64,000 nucleotides of DNA from Roseateles_B sp041905785 (GCA_041905785.1 JAYRKJ010000023.1:1-64000); one strand, 5' to 3'. Positions 17,704 through 27,349 are shown, numbered from the stretch's first letter. Translations and numbers: made by a program. Notes: generated by a model not told the origin, from the sequence alone.

Positions 17704-18369
17704 ATGCTCAAGATCGATTTCGTCTCCGACGTCTCCTGCCCCTGGTGCGCCATCGGGCTCAAGTCCCTGGAACAGGCCCTGACCCAACTGCCCGAAATCC
17801 AGGCCGAGATCCGCTTCCAGCCCTTCGAGCTGAACCCGCAAATGCCCGCGGAGGGTGAGGAGATCAACGGCCACCTCGCACGCAAGTACGGCGCGAGCCC
17901 CGCCCAGCTGGAGCAGACCCGGGAGCAGATCCGCCAGCGCGGCGCCGCCCTGGGATTCACCTTCACCAAGGGTGCTCGGGACCGCATCTACAACACCTTC
18001 GATGCCCACCGCCTGCTTCACTGGGCCGGCGAGCAGGATCTGCCGAAGCAGAAGGCGCTGAAGCTGGCGCTCTTCACCGCCTACTTCACCGAGGGGCGCA
18101 ATCCGGGTGACCGGGAGGTGCTGCTGGCCGCGGCCGAGGGCATCGGGCTGGATCGCGCCGCGGCGCAGGCCGTGCTGGACAGCGATGCCCACGCCCAGGC
18201 CGTGCGCGAGCTGGAATCCTTCTGGCATTCGCAGGGCATCAGTTCGGTGCCGGCCCTGGTCATCAACCAACGCTACCTGCTGCAAGGCGGCCAGCCGCCG
18301 GAAGTCTTTGCCCAGGCGTTGCGGCAGATCGCCGCCGAAGAGGCCGCGTCCGCGTCGACACCGGCGTGA
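17704..18369 (+). CDS. DsbA family oxidoreductase, FrnE-like
   Basis: This is a cytoplasmic thioredoxin-fold protein of 221 residues with no signal peptide. It has a CPWC active site (C12, C15) close to the N-terminus and a helical insertion. The cis-proline region is ISSVPALVIN. This matches the FrnE/2-hydroxychromene-isomerase-like subgroup of the DsbA superfamily, whose members act as dithiol oxidoreductases or isomerases. The ATG at 17704 has only a weak ribosome site. A terminator-like hairpin follows at 18572-18590. Confidence 0.88.
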   Translation: MLKIDFVSDVSCPWCAIGLKSLEQALTQLPEIQAEIRFQPFELNPQMPAEGEEINGHLARKYGASPAQLEQTREQIRQRGAALGFTFTKGARDRIYNTFDAHRLLHWAGEQDLPKQKALKLALFTAYFTEGRNPGDREVLLAAAEGIGLDRAAAQAVLDSDAHAQAVRELESFWHSQGISSVPALVINQRYLLQGGQPPEVFAQALRQIAAEEAASASTPA

Positions 18370-18571
18370 GCGCAGGCCTGGTGTCGCCGGCCCCCTGCAC
18401 CGGACCCATTGCACCGGATCCATTGCGCCGAGCCGCATCGCCAGACCTTGCTTGGCGGATCTCACTTGCCAGCGCTTGTAAAGGGGGCCGGCCCCAGGCG
18501 GGCTCCGGGCCAGGCTGAGCGACAATCAGGCCCGGTTGGCCGCCCAGCGCGGCCCTGGCAATGAATCCATG

Positions 18572-18593
18572 AACGCCCCGCCGGGGCGTTTTT
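18572..18593 (+). terminator. rho-independent terminator-like hairpin just before rdgC
   Basis: AACGCCCC-GCC-GGGGCGTT forms a perfect 8-base stem with a 3-base loop followed by TTT, giving a five-T run. It probably ends the DsbA-family transcript, but it lies only 18 bases before the rdgC start and so could also shape rdgC expression. Confidence 0.75.
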
Positions 18594-18611
18594 GCTTGAG
18601 AGAGGTCGTCC

Positions 18612-19655
18612 GTGTTCAAGAATCTCCTGCTGTACCGCATCGCGCCTGAGTGGCAGGCCACGATCGAGGAGATCGAGGAAGCGCTGGAGCCCGAGCGCTT
18701 CCAGCCCTGCGGCGCTACGCAGCCGCTTTCGGCCGGCTGGGTGTCGCCGCGCGGCCTGGCCCACGCCCCGCTGATCGAGGATGTGGGCGGCCATTGGCTG
18801 CTGAAGCTGCAGGTGGAACAGCGCGTGCTGCCGGGCTCGGTGGTGCGCCGCAAGGTCGAGGAGCTGTGCGAGCGCATCGAACAGGAAACCGGCCGCAAGC
18901 CCGGCAAGAAGGTCAAGAACGAGCTCAAGGAACAAGTCACGCAGGAGCTGCTGCCCCAGGCCTTCACCAAGCAGGGCGCCACACGCGTCTGGATCGACCG
19001 CAAGGCGCGCCTGCTGATGATCGACGCCAGCTCGGTCGGCAAGGCCGACGAGCTGATCACCCTGCTGGTCAAGTGCCTGCCCGATCTCGTCGTGCAGCTG
19101 CTGCAGACCGCCGAGACGCCCGCGGCCTGCATGGCGGCCTGGCTGATGGACGGCGTGCCGCCCGCCGGCTTCACCGTGGACCGCGAGTGCGAACTCAAGA
19201 GCGAGGACGAGATGAAGTCCGTGGTGCGCTACGCCCGCCACCCCTTGGACATCGAGGAAGTGCGCCAGCACCTGGCCGCCGGCAAACGCCCCACCAAGCT
19301 CGCCATGACCTGGCGCGACCGTGTCTCCTTGCTGCTCAGCGACACCCTGGCGATCAAGAAGATCGCCTTCCTGGACGTGGTCTTTGAAGGACGCGACAAG
19401 CCCAGCAAGGACGAAGCCTTTGACGCCGATGCTGCCCTGGCCACCGGCGAGCTGTCGCAGCTGCTGCCGGAGCTGATCGACGGCCTGGGCGGCGAGCACG
19501 ATTTCGCAGCGGCGGCGCTGCAAGGCGTGAGCCTGCAGCTGCAAAAGGAGCAAGGTTCGCAAGGAGAGCAGCAGGCACAAAGGGCGCCGTCGGCCCCCGT
19601 GGCCGGCAATGCCCTCGCAGCCGGCGCTGCCGAAGAGCCGGCACCCTGGGACTGA
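18612..19655 (+). CDS. rdgC: recombination-associated protein RdgC
   Basis: This 347-residue protein starts with GTG and has GAGG at 18602-18605. RdgC forms a dimeric ring around DNA and inhibits RecA-mediated strand exchange. The N-terminal MFKNLLLYRI is diagnostic, as is the central region with GRKPGKK and VWIDRKARLLMIDASS. The C-terminal 45 residues (Q/A/P-rich, ending EEPAPWD) are a low-complexity tail. Its stop directly abuts the stop of the convergent membrane-protein gene (TGATCA at 19653-19658). Confidence 0.95.
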   Translation: MFKNLLLYRIAPEWQATIEEIEEALEPERFQPCGATQPLSAGWVSPRGLAHAPLIEDVGGHWLLKLQVEQRVLPGSVVRRKVEELCERIEQETGRKPGKKVKNELKEQVTQELLPQAFTKQGATRVWIDRKARLLMIDASSVGKADELITLLVKCLPDLVVQLLQTAETPAACMAAWLMDGVPPAGFTVDRECELKSEDEMKSVVRYARHPLDIEEVRQHLAAGKRPTKLAMTWRDRVSLLLSDTLAIKKIAFLDVVFEGRDKPSKDEAFDADAALATGELSQLLPELIDGLGGEHDFAAAALQGVSLQLQKEQGSQGEQQAQRAPSAPVAGNALAAGAAEEPAPWD

Positions 19656-20096
19656 TCAATGCGGGTGGCGCCGCGGGCGGTGCCACCACCACAGCAGGGG
19701 CAGGCTGAGCGCCAGCCCCGCGTGCAGCCACCCCGCCATCTCGTGCCAGGCCTCGGGAACGAGGTAGAGCAGGCCATAGGCCATCAGCACCACGACCGCC
19801 AACAGCGTGCTGAGCCACAAGCCGCTGCGGCGCTGCCCATGGCGTCCGGCCTGCGTGCTGAGCCGCCAGCCCGCCGGCACGTGGCTGCCCGCCACCATGC
19901 CCAGGCTCAGCAGGGCCAGCATGCTGGCGAGGCCGTGGATGCGCATCAGCCAGCCTTCTGCGGGCAGCGGGAGCGACTCGGCATCCCGCCCGTAGTGCAG
20001 CAACAGCCAGGCCAGGCCGGTGGCCAGCAAGGCGGTGAAGCTGGTGTAGAGCCAACGCTTGTGCCAGCTTGGCAGTTTGAGCAGAGGAGCGCGCAT
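19656..20096 (-). CDS. small membrane protein, DUF4405/cytochrome b-like, of the flavinylation operon
   Basis: This 146-residue protein has four predicted membrane helices (about 14-34, 50-70, 92-112, 118-138) and histidines near their ends (H12, H34, H54, H72, H118, H125, H139). The pattern of four helices with paired histidines suggests a haem b membrane subunit, as in DUF4405-type proteins seen next to ApbE and FMN-binding genes. I recognise the layout rather than a specific family. As last gene of the operon, 25 bases after apbE, it would carry electrons across the inner membrane to the flavinylated periplasmic partner. The haem role is inferred. Confidence 0.7.
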   Translation of the reverse strand: MRAPLLKLPSWHKRWLYTSFTALLATGLAWLLLHYGRDAESLPLPAEGWLMRIHGLASMLALLSLGMVAGSHVPAGWRLSTQAGRHGQRRSGLWLSTLLAVVVLMAYGLLYLVPEAWHEMAGWLHAGLALSLPLLWWWHRPRRHPH

Positions 20097-20121
20097 GAGA
20101 ACCCGGAGCGGACGACAGGCT

Positions 20122-20943
20122 TCAGCGCCGCCAGATCCACACCCGGGCCTTCAAGCGCATGAGCAGCGCGGATTCTCGCTCAGGGCGGGATGAAATGCCG
20201 GCCCCGGTGCCAGCTGCGGCACCGGGCACCTCAGCCGCCCTGAGAGCGCCCAGGGCTGCCAGCTTGCACAGGGCGTCCGCCCACAGCGCCGAGGGTGCCG
20301 CCACGGCCACCTGCACGGCGTCGCCGGCTTCCAGGCCGTGCAGCTGGCTGCGGCTGCCAGGTGCGTAGTGGCTGCTGGCAAAGGCGCCGTCGGCCAGTTG
20401 GCCGAATTCGCGCAGGCCGCCCCGGTCCTCATCGCGCAGCAACAGCGGCAGGGCATGCGGGCCGAACACCCTCAGGTCGCCGCCAGCGTTGACGCTGCCC
20501 CAGCTGGCCCCCGAGCGGCGCAGATGGGCGATGAGCCTGTCCACCACGAAGCCCTTGGCAATGCCGCCCAGGTCGAGCTGCACGCCTTGCTGCGCCTTGT
20601 GCAGGATGCCCCCACGAAGCTGCCAGCCGTCCGGGCCGCTGCCCAGGGACAGGTCAAAACGGCCACCGCTGCGCCAGCGCAGCCAGGCCGCCGCGGCCAT
20701 CACCCGCTGCGTCGCGGGCTGCAAGACGAGGCTGGCGCCGCCGGGCAAGGCATTGAAGCGGGCGACATCGCTGTCCGCCCGAAACCGGCTCAGCAGCCCT
20801 TCCAGGCGTTCAATGAGGGCGAAGGCCTCGCCCAGGGCGCGCTGCGCGTGCAGCGGGTCCGGATGGCGAAGCGCCACCTCCACCAGGGTCCCCAAGGCGG
20901 GGCGGGCCCGGCGCTGCAGGGTGTCTTCAGCCAAGCACACCAC
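20122..20943 (-). CDS. apbE: FAD:protein FMN transferase
   Basis: This 273-residue ApbE-family enzyme attaches FMN from FAD to a Ser/Thr of a target protein by a phosphodiester bond. Visible signatures are VQLDLGGIAKGFVVD, VNAGGDLRVFG and WADALCKLAALG, which contribute to the FAD and Mg sites. It begins with GTG and overlaps the FMN-binding gene by 17 bases, so the modifying enzyme and its likely substrate are coupled. No clear signal peptide is visible at this start, although ApbE usually works in the periplasm; the true N-terminus may differ. Confidence 0.9.
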   Translation of the reverse strand: MVCLAEDTLQRRARPALGTLVEVALRHPDPLHAQRALGEAFALIERLEGLLSRFRADSDVARFNALPGGASLVLQPATQRVMAAAAWLRWRSGGRFDLSLGSGPDGWQLRGGILHKAQQGVQLDLGGIAKGFVVDRLIAHLRRSGASWGSVNAGGDLRVFGPHALPLLLRDEDRGGLREFGQLADGAFASSHYAPGSRSQLHGLEAGDAVQVAVAAPSALWADALCKLAALGALRAAEVPGAAAGTGAGISSRPERESALLMRLKARVWIWRR

Positions 20944-21469
20944 TGCGCCGCGCCTGTTCGACCACCGCCACGATGCGCTTGACGCCCTCGGTCACATGGC
21001 CGCAGGACAGCGTGGCGCCGGAGATGTTGGCAATGTCCTCGCCCAGTTTCAGCGGCGCGCCCTGGGCCTTGCCGACGAACTGCCTGCGCCAGGCAGGCAT
21101 GCGCACCTCATGGCCGTGGCTTTCGCGGTAGGCGAGGATCTCCACGCCACGCACCTTGCCGTCAGCGCCGATGCCCACCGCATAGCTGATCAGCTCAAAC
21201 TTGCCCAACACCTCGTCCGCCACTGCCACGCCCAGGAGCTCGCGCCCCTTGTAGGCCAGGCGCAGCTTCCACTGGGCGCTGCGCGGCTTCACGCCGAGGG
21301 CCGCGATGGCCTGGGCCTGAGCGGCATCCAGCTGCCATTCACGGATCTCGAAGCGGTCGGCCTCGGCGAACATCAGCCTGGCCGCCGCCTCGGCCGTCAT
21401 GTAGTCCACGGCGAAGGCGCCGGTGGGCGCCAGGGCCAGCGCAGCGGTGGCGGCCAGGCTGAGGCGCAT
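20927..21469 (-). CDS. periplasmic FMN-binding domain protein
   Basis: This 180-residue protein has a signal peptide (cleavage near A20, AFA/VDY) and a C-terminal FMN-binding domain. The flavinylation motif is SGATLS (150-155), with the expected FMN-ester residue at S155, followed by CGHVTEGVKRI. A tight motif next to an apbE gene marks it as the substrate of ApbE. It would shuttle electrons in the periplasm between the membrane subunit and a haem protein. Its start overlaps the porin stop (ATGA, 21468-21471). Confidence 0.9.
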   Translation of the reverse strand: MRLSLAATAALALAPTGAFAVDYMTAEAAARLMFAEADRFEIREWQLDAAQAQAIAALGVKPRSAQWKLRLAYKGRELLGVAVADEVLGKFELISYAVGIGADGKVRGVEILAYRESHGHEVRMPAWRRQFVGKAQGAPLKLGEDIANISGATLSCGHVTEGVKRIVAVVEQARRSGVLG

Positions 21470-22779
21470 CAGAAGCTCCAGCCCAGGCCCAGGTTGAGGC
21501 GGTTCAGGTCCTTGTTCTGCTTGAAGCGCTGCACGTCGGCCTTCAGCACCACGCCCGGTGCGAACTCGAAATTGGCGCCCAGGGTGTAGACCTGCTCGGC
21601 GGTCTGCGCTTCGGGCGTCAGGCCCGCGCCCAGATCGGCAAAGGCAGCGGCCGTGTTGAAGCGTTCCCAGCGCGCGAAGGGCTTGAGCACGTAGCTGCCC
21701 TGCTCCCAGAGTTTGTAGGCGGCCTGCACGTAGGCACCGTCAAAGCGCGAGGGAATCAGGTTGTCGCTGCCGACCAGCGGCAGGTTCAACGCCGCAGTGT
21801 TGGAGATGCTGCCACGGCTGTAGAGCGCCGAGATGTCCCAGGGGCCCGGCGTCCAGCGGGCATGCACGTCCCACAGCGTGATGCGCGACTCATTCGCCTG
21901 CTGCTTGTGCGTGGCCTGGCCGGTGAAGATCGAGCCGCCAAGCAGCAGGCCTGGAATGCCACGGTAGTTGGCGGCTGCGAAGAGCGAGAGGTCGCGCGAA
22001 CGGGCCAGCGCCATTTCCTGGTGGATGGCCCCCAGCGGGGACTCGCGCCCCTCGCTGCTGGTGGCGTCCCACTTGTTCAGGTCAAAGCCCGTGGAGATGC
22101 CGCCCTGCAGGGTCCAGCCATTGTCCAGCTGGCCCACCAGCTGAATGCCACCTTCGCGCCAGGTGCTGGGAATGATGGCCGTCTCGACGAAGTTGCGCTC
22201 CACGCCATAGTAGGCGGTGGGCTCGTGGTTCTCGTTGATCAGGCCCATGGGCACCAGGAAGAGTCCGCCGCGCACAGCCCAGTTCGGATGGAACTGGTGC
22301 TCCACGTAGGCCTGCTCGATGGCGACCTCACCGGCGTCGTCGGCCGAGGCCACGGCGTGTTCGACCTCGATCTCGGTGACGACCTTGGTCTTCTCGTCGA
22401 AGCGATGCTGGTAGCCCAGCACCAGGCGGCGCAGGTCCGCCTGCGCGTCCTTGCTGTTCTTGGTCGGCCGGTTGTAGTTCAGCTCGGCATAGCCGCTCAG
22501 CACCGTGGCCGGCGCTGCGGCCGGGCGCTGCACATCAGCCAGCATCGGCGCCGCCGGCGCTGTCGGAGCCGCTGCCGCCGCCACCGGCTTGGCCGCCTCG
22601 GCCGCACGCTGCTGCTGGACCTGGGCCAGCTCGGCGCGCAGCTTGTTCAGCTCGGCGGCCAACTGGTCCACGCGCCGCAGCAGTTCCTGCTCGGTGGCCG
22701 TCTGGGCCTGGGCGGGGGACAGCGCCAGCATCAGGCTGAGGCTCAGCGTGCTGAGCAGGGGCAAGGTCTTCTTGTTCAT
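21469..22779 (-). CDS. outer-membrane porin-like protein of the flavinylation operon
   Basis: This 436-residue protein has a signal peptide (AQA/QT, about residue 26), a coiled coil (EQELLRRVDQLAAELNKLRAE), an Ala/Pro-rich linker and a C-terminal barrel ending LGLGWSF, with the terminal Phe of outer-membrane proteins. It resembles phosphate-selective-porin-like (OprO/OprP) or alginate-export-type barrels in general layout. In this operon it may admit iron or another electron acceptor or donor. It starts 56 bases after the cytochrome gene. Confidence 0.8.
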   Translation of the reverse strand: MNKKTLPLLSTLSLSLMLALSPAQAQTATEQELLRRVDQLAAELNKLRAELAQVQQQRAAEAAKPVAAAAAPTAPAAPMLADVQRPAAAPATVLSGYAELNYNRPTKNSKDAQADLRRLVLGYQHRFDEKTKVVTEIEVEHAVASADDAGEVAIEQAYVEHQFHPNWAVRGGLFLVPMGLINENHEPTAYYGVERNFVETAIIPSTWREGGIQLVGQLDNGWTLQGGISTGFDLNKWDATSSEGRESPLGAIHQEMALARSRDLSLFAAANYRGIPGLLLGGSIFTGQATHKQQANESRITLWDVHARWTPGPWDISALYSRGSISNTAALNLPLVGSDNLIPSRFDGAYVQAAYKLWEQGSYVLKPFARWERFNTAAAFADLGAGLTPEAQTAEQVYTLGANFEFAPGVVLKADVQRFKQNKDLNRLNLGLGWSF

Positions 22780-22835
22780 GGTGTGGACTTCAGGAAATTT
22801 CAGGAAGCGTGGGAATGAAGAATGAGCCGTGGTGA

Positions 22836-24029
22836 TCAGTGGGCGTAGCCGTCGCTGAGCGTGCGCAGGAAGGCCACCACGTCATCCACCTCGTTCTCGC
22901 TGAGCGCCGGCGCATCGCCGGGCTTGCGGTTGTAGGGACCTTCGCTGGTGTTGACGTTGCCGCGCAGTGCCACCGGCAGGTCGTTGAACTTGTCGATACT
23001 GCCGTCCGGCAGGCGCGGGTACCACTTCTCAGGAAAGATGTCGCGCTGCACATAAAAGCTCACCACGTCGCGCAGGCTGGTGAATCGGCCATTGTGGAAA
23101 AAGGCCTTGCGCTGCGCCACGTTGCGCAGCGTGGGCACCTTGAAGGCGCCGCAGAGGTCCTGGCGCGCCTGCAGATCACCGCCGTCGCGTGCGCACAAGC
23201 CCAGGTCGTAGAAGGCTGGGTCGGCGTTCTGGGCCAGGGCCGTGTTGCGCGGCACGCCCAGCGCGTCATAGGTGAAGTCGGTGAACAGCGGGAAGCTGCC
23301 GTCCGCACCCCGGGCCGAGGGGTGGCAGGCGGCGCAATTGCCCTTGTCCTTGGCATTGAAGAGCGCCAGGCCACGCAGCTCCTGGTCGCTCAAGGCGGCC
23401 CGGCCGCGCAGGAACTCGTCGTACTTGCTGGTGTAGGGGCGGAACTCGGCGTCCGCCAGCTGATAGGCCTGCAGGGCCAGCTGCATGCGCTGCAGGGCCT
23501 CGGCCGGCGTCTTGAAGATGTCCGCCCCGAACTCCTTCTGGAATTCGGCCGCATAACTGGCGCGGGCGAGGCGGGCGATCAGGTCCTCCACGCTGGCATT
23601 GGCCATTTCCTTGGGATTGAAAAAGGGCTTGCCGGCCTGGTCCATCAGGCTGCCGGAGCGGCCGTCCCAGAAAAAGCCGCCCGTCGGCGTGCCTTCCTTG
23701 TCGAAACCGAAGGGCTTGTTGGTGGCCAGGTAGCGCAGGCTGGGCGCCGTGCGCCCGCCCTCCAACTCCAGGGCCAGGCCGCCGGGCTCCGTGGGCTTGC
23801 CATTGAGGGCACCGGCATGCCCGGTCTCGGGCGTGTGGCAACTGATGCAGGCCTGACGGCCGGAGCCGGACAGGCTCACGTCCTTGAAGATTTTTTCGCC
23901 CAGTTGGGCCCGGCTGCTCATGCCGCTGTCCGGGCTGGGGGACGGTGCCGAACCGACGTCGCCGCCGCCGCCGCAAGCGCTGAGCGCGGCGCCCAGCAGC
24001 AGGGTCGCAGCCGCAAGCAGCGGTTTCAT
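22836..24029 (-). CDS. diheme cytochrome c peroxidase-family lipoprotein (MauG/CcpA-like)
   Basis: This 397-residue protein has two haem c motifs, CISCH (61-65) and CAACH (232-236), the arrangement of bacterial cytochrome c peroxidases and MauG-like proteins. The preferred ATG (24027-24029) gives a lipoprotein signal, MKPLLAAATLLLGAALSAC, with lipobox cysteine C19. Longer forms up to 24155 would cross the Fur-like box and spoil the signal peptide. As first gene of the operon it would sit at a membrane facing the periplasm and exchange electrons with the flavoprotein. Peroxidase activity is presumed from family. Confidence 0.88.
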   Translation of the reverse strand: MKPLLAAATLLLGAALSACGGGGDVGSAPSPSPDSGMSSRAQLGEKIFKDVSLSGSGRQACISCHTPETGHAGALNGKPTEPGGLALELEGGRTAPSLRYLATNKPFGFDKEGTPTGGFFWDGRSGSLMDQAGKPFFNPKEMANASVEDLIARLARASYAAEFQKEFGADIFKTPAEALQRMQLALQAYQLADAEFRPYTSKYDEFLRGRAALSDQELRGLALFNAKDKGNCAACHPSARGADGSFPLFTDFTYDALGVPRNTALAQNADPAFYDLGLCARDGGDLQARQDLCGAFKVPTLRNVAQRKAFFHNGRFTSLRDVVSFYVQRDIFPEKWYPRLPDGSIDKFNDLPVALRGNVNTSEGPYNRKPGDAPALSENEVDDVVAFLRTLSDGYAH

Positions 24030-24120
24030 CTGTAGGAAACGGGCCGCGCCTTCGCTCATGGGCGAAGGCTTGTCATACATCTGGGCGTCAAAAAGCATGG
24101 TTGCACTCGGATTAACAAGC

Positions 24121-24145
24121 GCAATGATAACAATTCGCAATTGCA
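24121..24145 (-). promoter_or_regulatory. Fur-box-like operator before the cytochrome/porin/flavin operon
   Basis: On the minus strand AATTGTTATCATTGC matches 11 of 15 positions of the Fur consensus half AATGATAATCATTATC. Next to it CAATT-CGC-AATTG (24131-24143) is a perfect dyad. The region is the most AT-rich spot for several kb. Iron control is inferred. Confidence 0.5.
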
Positions 24146-24199
24146 CAGCCTTCATCTAGATCAAGGCTGTGGTCCCAAAGCCATAGGCCGAGCCCGGGC

Positions 24200-24832
24200 T
24201 CAGAAAGGGTCCAGATCCAGACTGCCCTGCTGGCCCACCCACTGCCCGGTGGCCCGCGCCTCCAGCGCCAGCAGCCGGGCCTTGGTCACCGCACCGCCGT
24301 AGGCCGAGAAACCGCCCAGGCCCGACTTGGAAGCCGAGGCCGGCAGCACGCGATGACAGGGCACGATGGGAGCAAAGGGATTGAGCCCCATGGCCTGCCC
24401 GACGGCGCGGGCGCCGCCCGGCATCTTGAGCTGCGCGGCCAGTTCGCCATAGCTGCGGGTCTGGCCTTGCGGAATCTGCCGCGCCAAGGTGAACAGCGCG
24501 CGCTGGAAGGGGCTCAGGCCTCGCTCGTCCAGCGCGACCCGGGCCACGTTGGCAGGCTGGCCACTGGCCAGGGCCCGCACGCAGTCCATGGCCTGCTGGA
24601 CGAAAGCCGGCACCGCGTCGCCCTCGCGCGCCTTGAGCGCGGCCGGGAAACGCTGCCGCATGCGGTCCCGGGTCTCACCCCGGCTGGCCTCGGGGAGTTG
24701 GGAGCCGACCAGCCCCTGAGCCGACCAGGCCAGGCCGCAAAGGCCCAGGGCCGTGTCGAAGCAGAGGTACTGCAGCAAAGGCGGCAATCCCTGCCCCTGG
24801 GCGCCCTCTTCGGCCGCTTGATGCGCGTCCAT
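24200..24832 (-). CDS. ogt: methylated-DNA--protein-cysteine methyltransferase
   Basis: This 210-residue suicide repair protein transfers methyl groups from O6-methylguanine to its own cysteine. The active site is PCHRV with C159; the DNA-binding helix region SPFQRALFTLARQIPQGQTRSYGELA and the GARAVGQAMGLNP segment are typical. The N-terminal 80 residues match the poorly conserved Ogt N-domain and lack an Ada-type zinc or AraC domain. It lies 12 bases after dusA and is probably co-transcribed with it. Confidence 0.93.
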   Translation of the reverse strand: MDAHQAAEEGAQGQGLPPLLQYLCFDTALGLCGLAWSAQGLVGSQLPEASRGETRDRMRQRFPAALKAREGDAVPAFVQQAMDCVRALASGQPANVARVALDERGLSPFQRALFTLARQIPQGQTRSYGELAAQLKMPGGARAVGQAMGLNPFAPIVPCHRVLPASASKSGLGGFSAYGGAVTKARLLALEARATGQWVGQQGSLDLDPF

Positions 24833-24844
24833 GGGCTTCTTTGA

Positions 24845-25861
<1,017 letters not shown>

Positions 25862-26395
25862 CACCGAAATCCAACCATCCGCTCCGAAGGAGAAACCACC
25901 GCGCCGCAGGCTCAGGCCCCTGCATCCACGCCCAAGGGTGGGATTTTAAGCGGTGGCACTCGCAGACCGCCCGGAACAAATAAACGGCGCAGCGAGCCAA
26001 ACTGGAGTAAAACCAATATCAGGCCGGACCGGTGAACCGCTTGCCCGCAGTCCAAGGACCTGCACTCGACAGCCCGCCATCAAGTTCCATTCGGAATGCT
26101 CGGCCATGCCGCACCCAAGGCGGCCAGGGGCCGGTCGACGCCCTCGAGCGGGCACACTTTTCGCCCCAGGGCCGCGCGGCTCGCCGCGGCCTGCAACTGC
26201 GGATCGACCCAAGCCCATGGCACCCTACCGTGCGCCTGTGCCTGGATGTTGCGCCGTCGCAGGGCAGCGTTCCCTCCAACCGTTTCTCGGTCTTTGCTCT
26301 ATCCGGCCTCTGGCGCAGGGACAGCGCCGCCTCCCGCCGGCGGGACGCTCCCGCCGCCGCGAGCCCCATCACCCGACCCTCCTCAAGGAGCCACC
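25862..26395. other. 534-base intergenic region upstream of dusA and of a small gene
   Basis: This must hold the dusA promoter (minus strand) and the promoter of the small gene at 26396 (plus strand). The stretch 25975-26020 is relatively AT-rich. I see no convincing -35/-10 pair, no tRNA-like fold, no terminator and no ORF with a credible ribosome site. Confidence 0.5.
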
Positions 26396-26608
26396 ATGCT
26401 CGCCATACCCAACCCCCGATCACGCCTGAGCCAGCTCAGGAGCGCCCTCGCCAGCAGCATGGCGTCCCTGGACCGCCGGCGGGCGGCCGACATCCCCAAT
26501 GGGTATATCGACGACTATGTCGCGCTGAACTGGCTGAAATGGGACGGCGGCCATCTGCGCCTGACGACGGTAGGCAGCAACATCCTGCAGCAGCTGAAGA
26601 ATGAGTGA
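26396..26608 (+). CDS. small hypothetical protein (70 residues)
   Basis: This is a 70-residue soluble protein. AAGGAG at 26385-26390, six bases before the ATG at 26396, makes it a credible gene. The N-terminus is basic and Ser-rich; the C-terminal half reads IDDYVALNWLKWDGGHLRLT, then TVGSNILQQLKNE. That layout, a short helix, a beta hairpin and a final helix, resembles a small winged fold or antitoxin-sized protein. I recall similar short ORFs in other Burkholderiales but know no function. It stands alone between dusA and a convergent lipoprotein gene. Confidence 0.75.
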   Translation: MLAIPNPRSRLSQLRSALASSMASLDRRRAADIPNGYIDDYVALNWLKWDGGHLRLTTVGSNILQQLKNE

Positions 26609-26778
26609 GGCCCTGGCCGGACAGGCCCAGGGCAGCGCAAGGATCGGCATCTTTCCGGCCTCCTCGTGCTCTGCAATCCGCGGCCTCGCCCTGCTGCGGT
26701 GGGCGCCAGCAACAGCGCCCGCCGTACAGACCTGAACGGCGGGGCGGGCAGTTCGCGCAGCGGCGCCAGGGCCGCGAA

Positions 26779-27345
26779 TCAGCGGCTGGCGGCAGCAGCG
26801 GGCGTCGGGGCGACCGGCGCGCAGTGCAGGCCCTGCCCCAGGCCGCGCAGATAGGCCCGGCGTGCCAGGCCGGCTGCGATGGCAGCCGTCACCTCGCGGT
26901 TGTAGCGCTCGGCGCCGCTGAGCTTGCGTATCCAGCCGCGGAATGGCAGCAGGCCTTCGGTGGCACTGCGCAGGCCGCTCACGGCGGCGTCGCCAAAGGC
27001 ATCCCCGGCTTTGCCGAACCAGTCGTCCTCGCCGGGCGCACGCGGGCTGTCGAGATCCTGGCCCAGCACCGCGTTGAGGTCCTGCAACTGCTCCGTCAGC
27101 GCAGCGCAGTCGGCCGGCCGCCCATACGGGGCCTGGCGCGCCGCCAACAGCACTTCCGGGATCTTGGCGCGCACCAGGTTCAGGTCCGACAGGGGCGAGA
27201 CAGCCGCCTCGGCGAGACGGTCTCCGGTGTCGGCCTTCTGACCCGGGGTGTGAACCGTCTGCACCGCGCAGGCCGACAGGCCCGCCAGCAGGACAAGGGA
27301 GGCCAGCCACGGCCGTGAGTTCTTGAGCATCAAGGGTTGGGTCAT
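26779..27345 (-). CDS. hypothetical lipoprotein
   Basis: This 188-residue protein starts at the ATG at 27343-27345, preceded by AGGGG. A lipoprotein signal with the lipobox LSAC places the modified cysteine at about residue 26, followed by a helical, Ala-rich mature part with two further cysteines (PADCAAL and LHCAPV) that could pair. I do not recognise the family. It starts 4 bases after the upstream gene's stop, so the two are co-transcribed. A membrane-anchored periplasmic role is all the sequence supports. Confidence 0.75.
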   Translation of the reverse strand: MTQPLMLKNSRPWLASLVLLAGLSACAVQTVHTPGQKADTGDRLAEAAVSPLSDLNLVRAKIPEVLLAARQAPYGRPADCAALTEQLQDLNAVLGQDLDSPRAPGEDDWFGKAGDAFGDAAVSGLRSATEGLLPFRGWIRKLSGAERYNREVTAAIAAGLARRAYLRGLGQGLHCAPVAPTPAAAASR

Positions 27346-27349
27346 GCCC

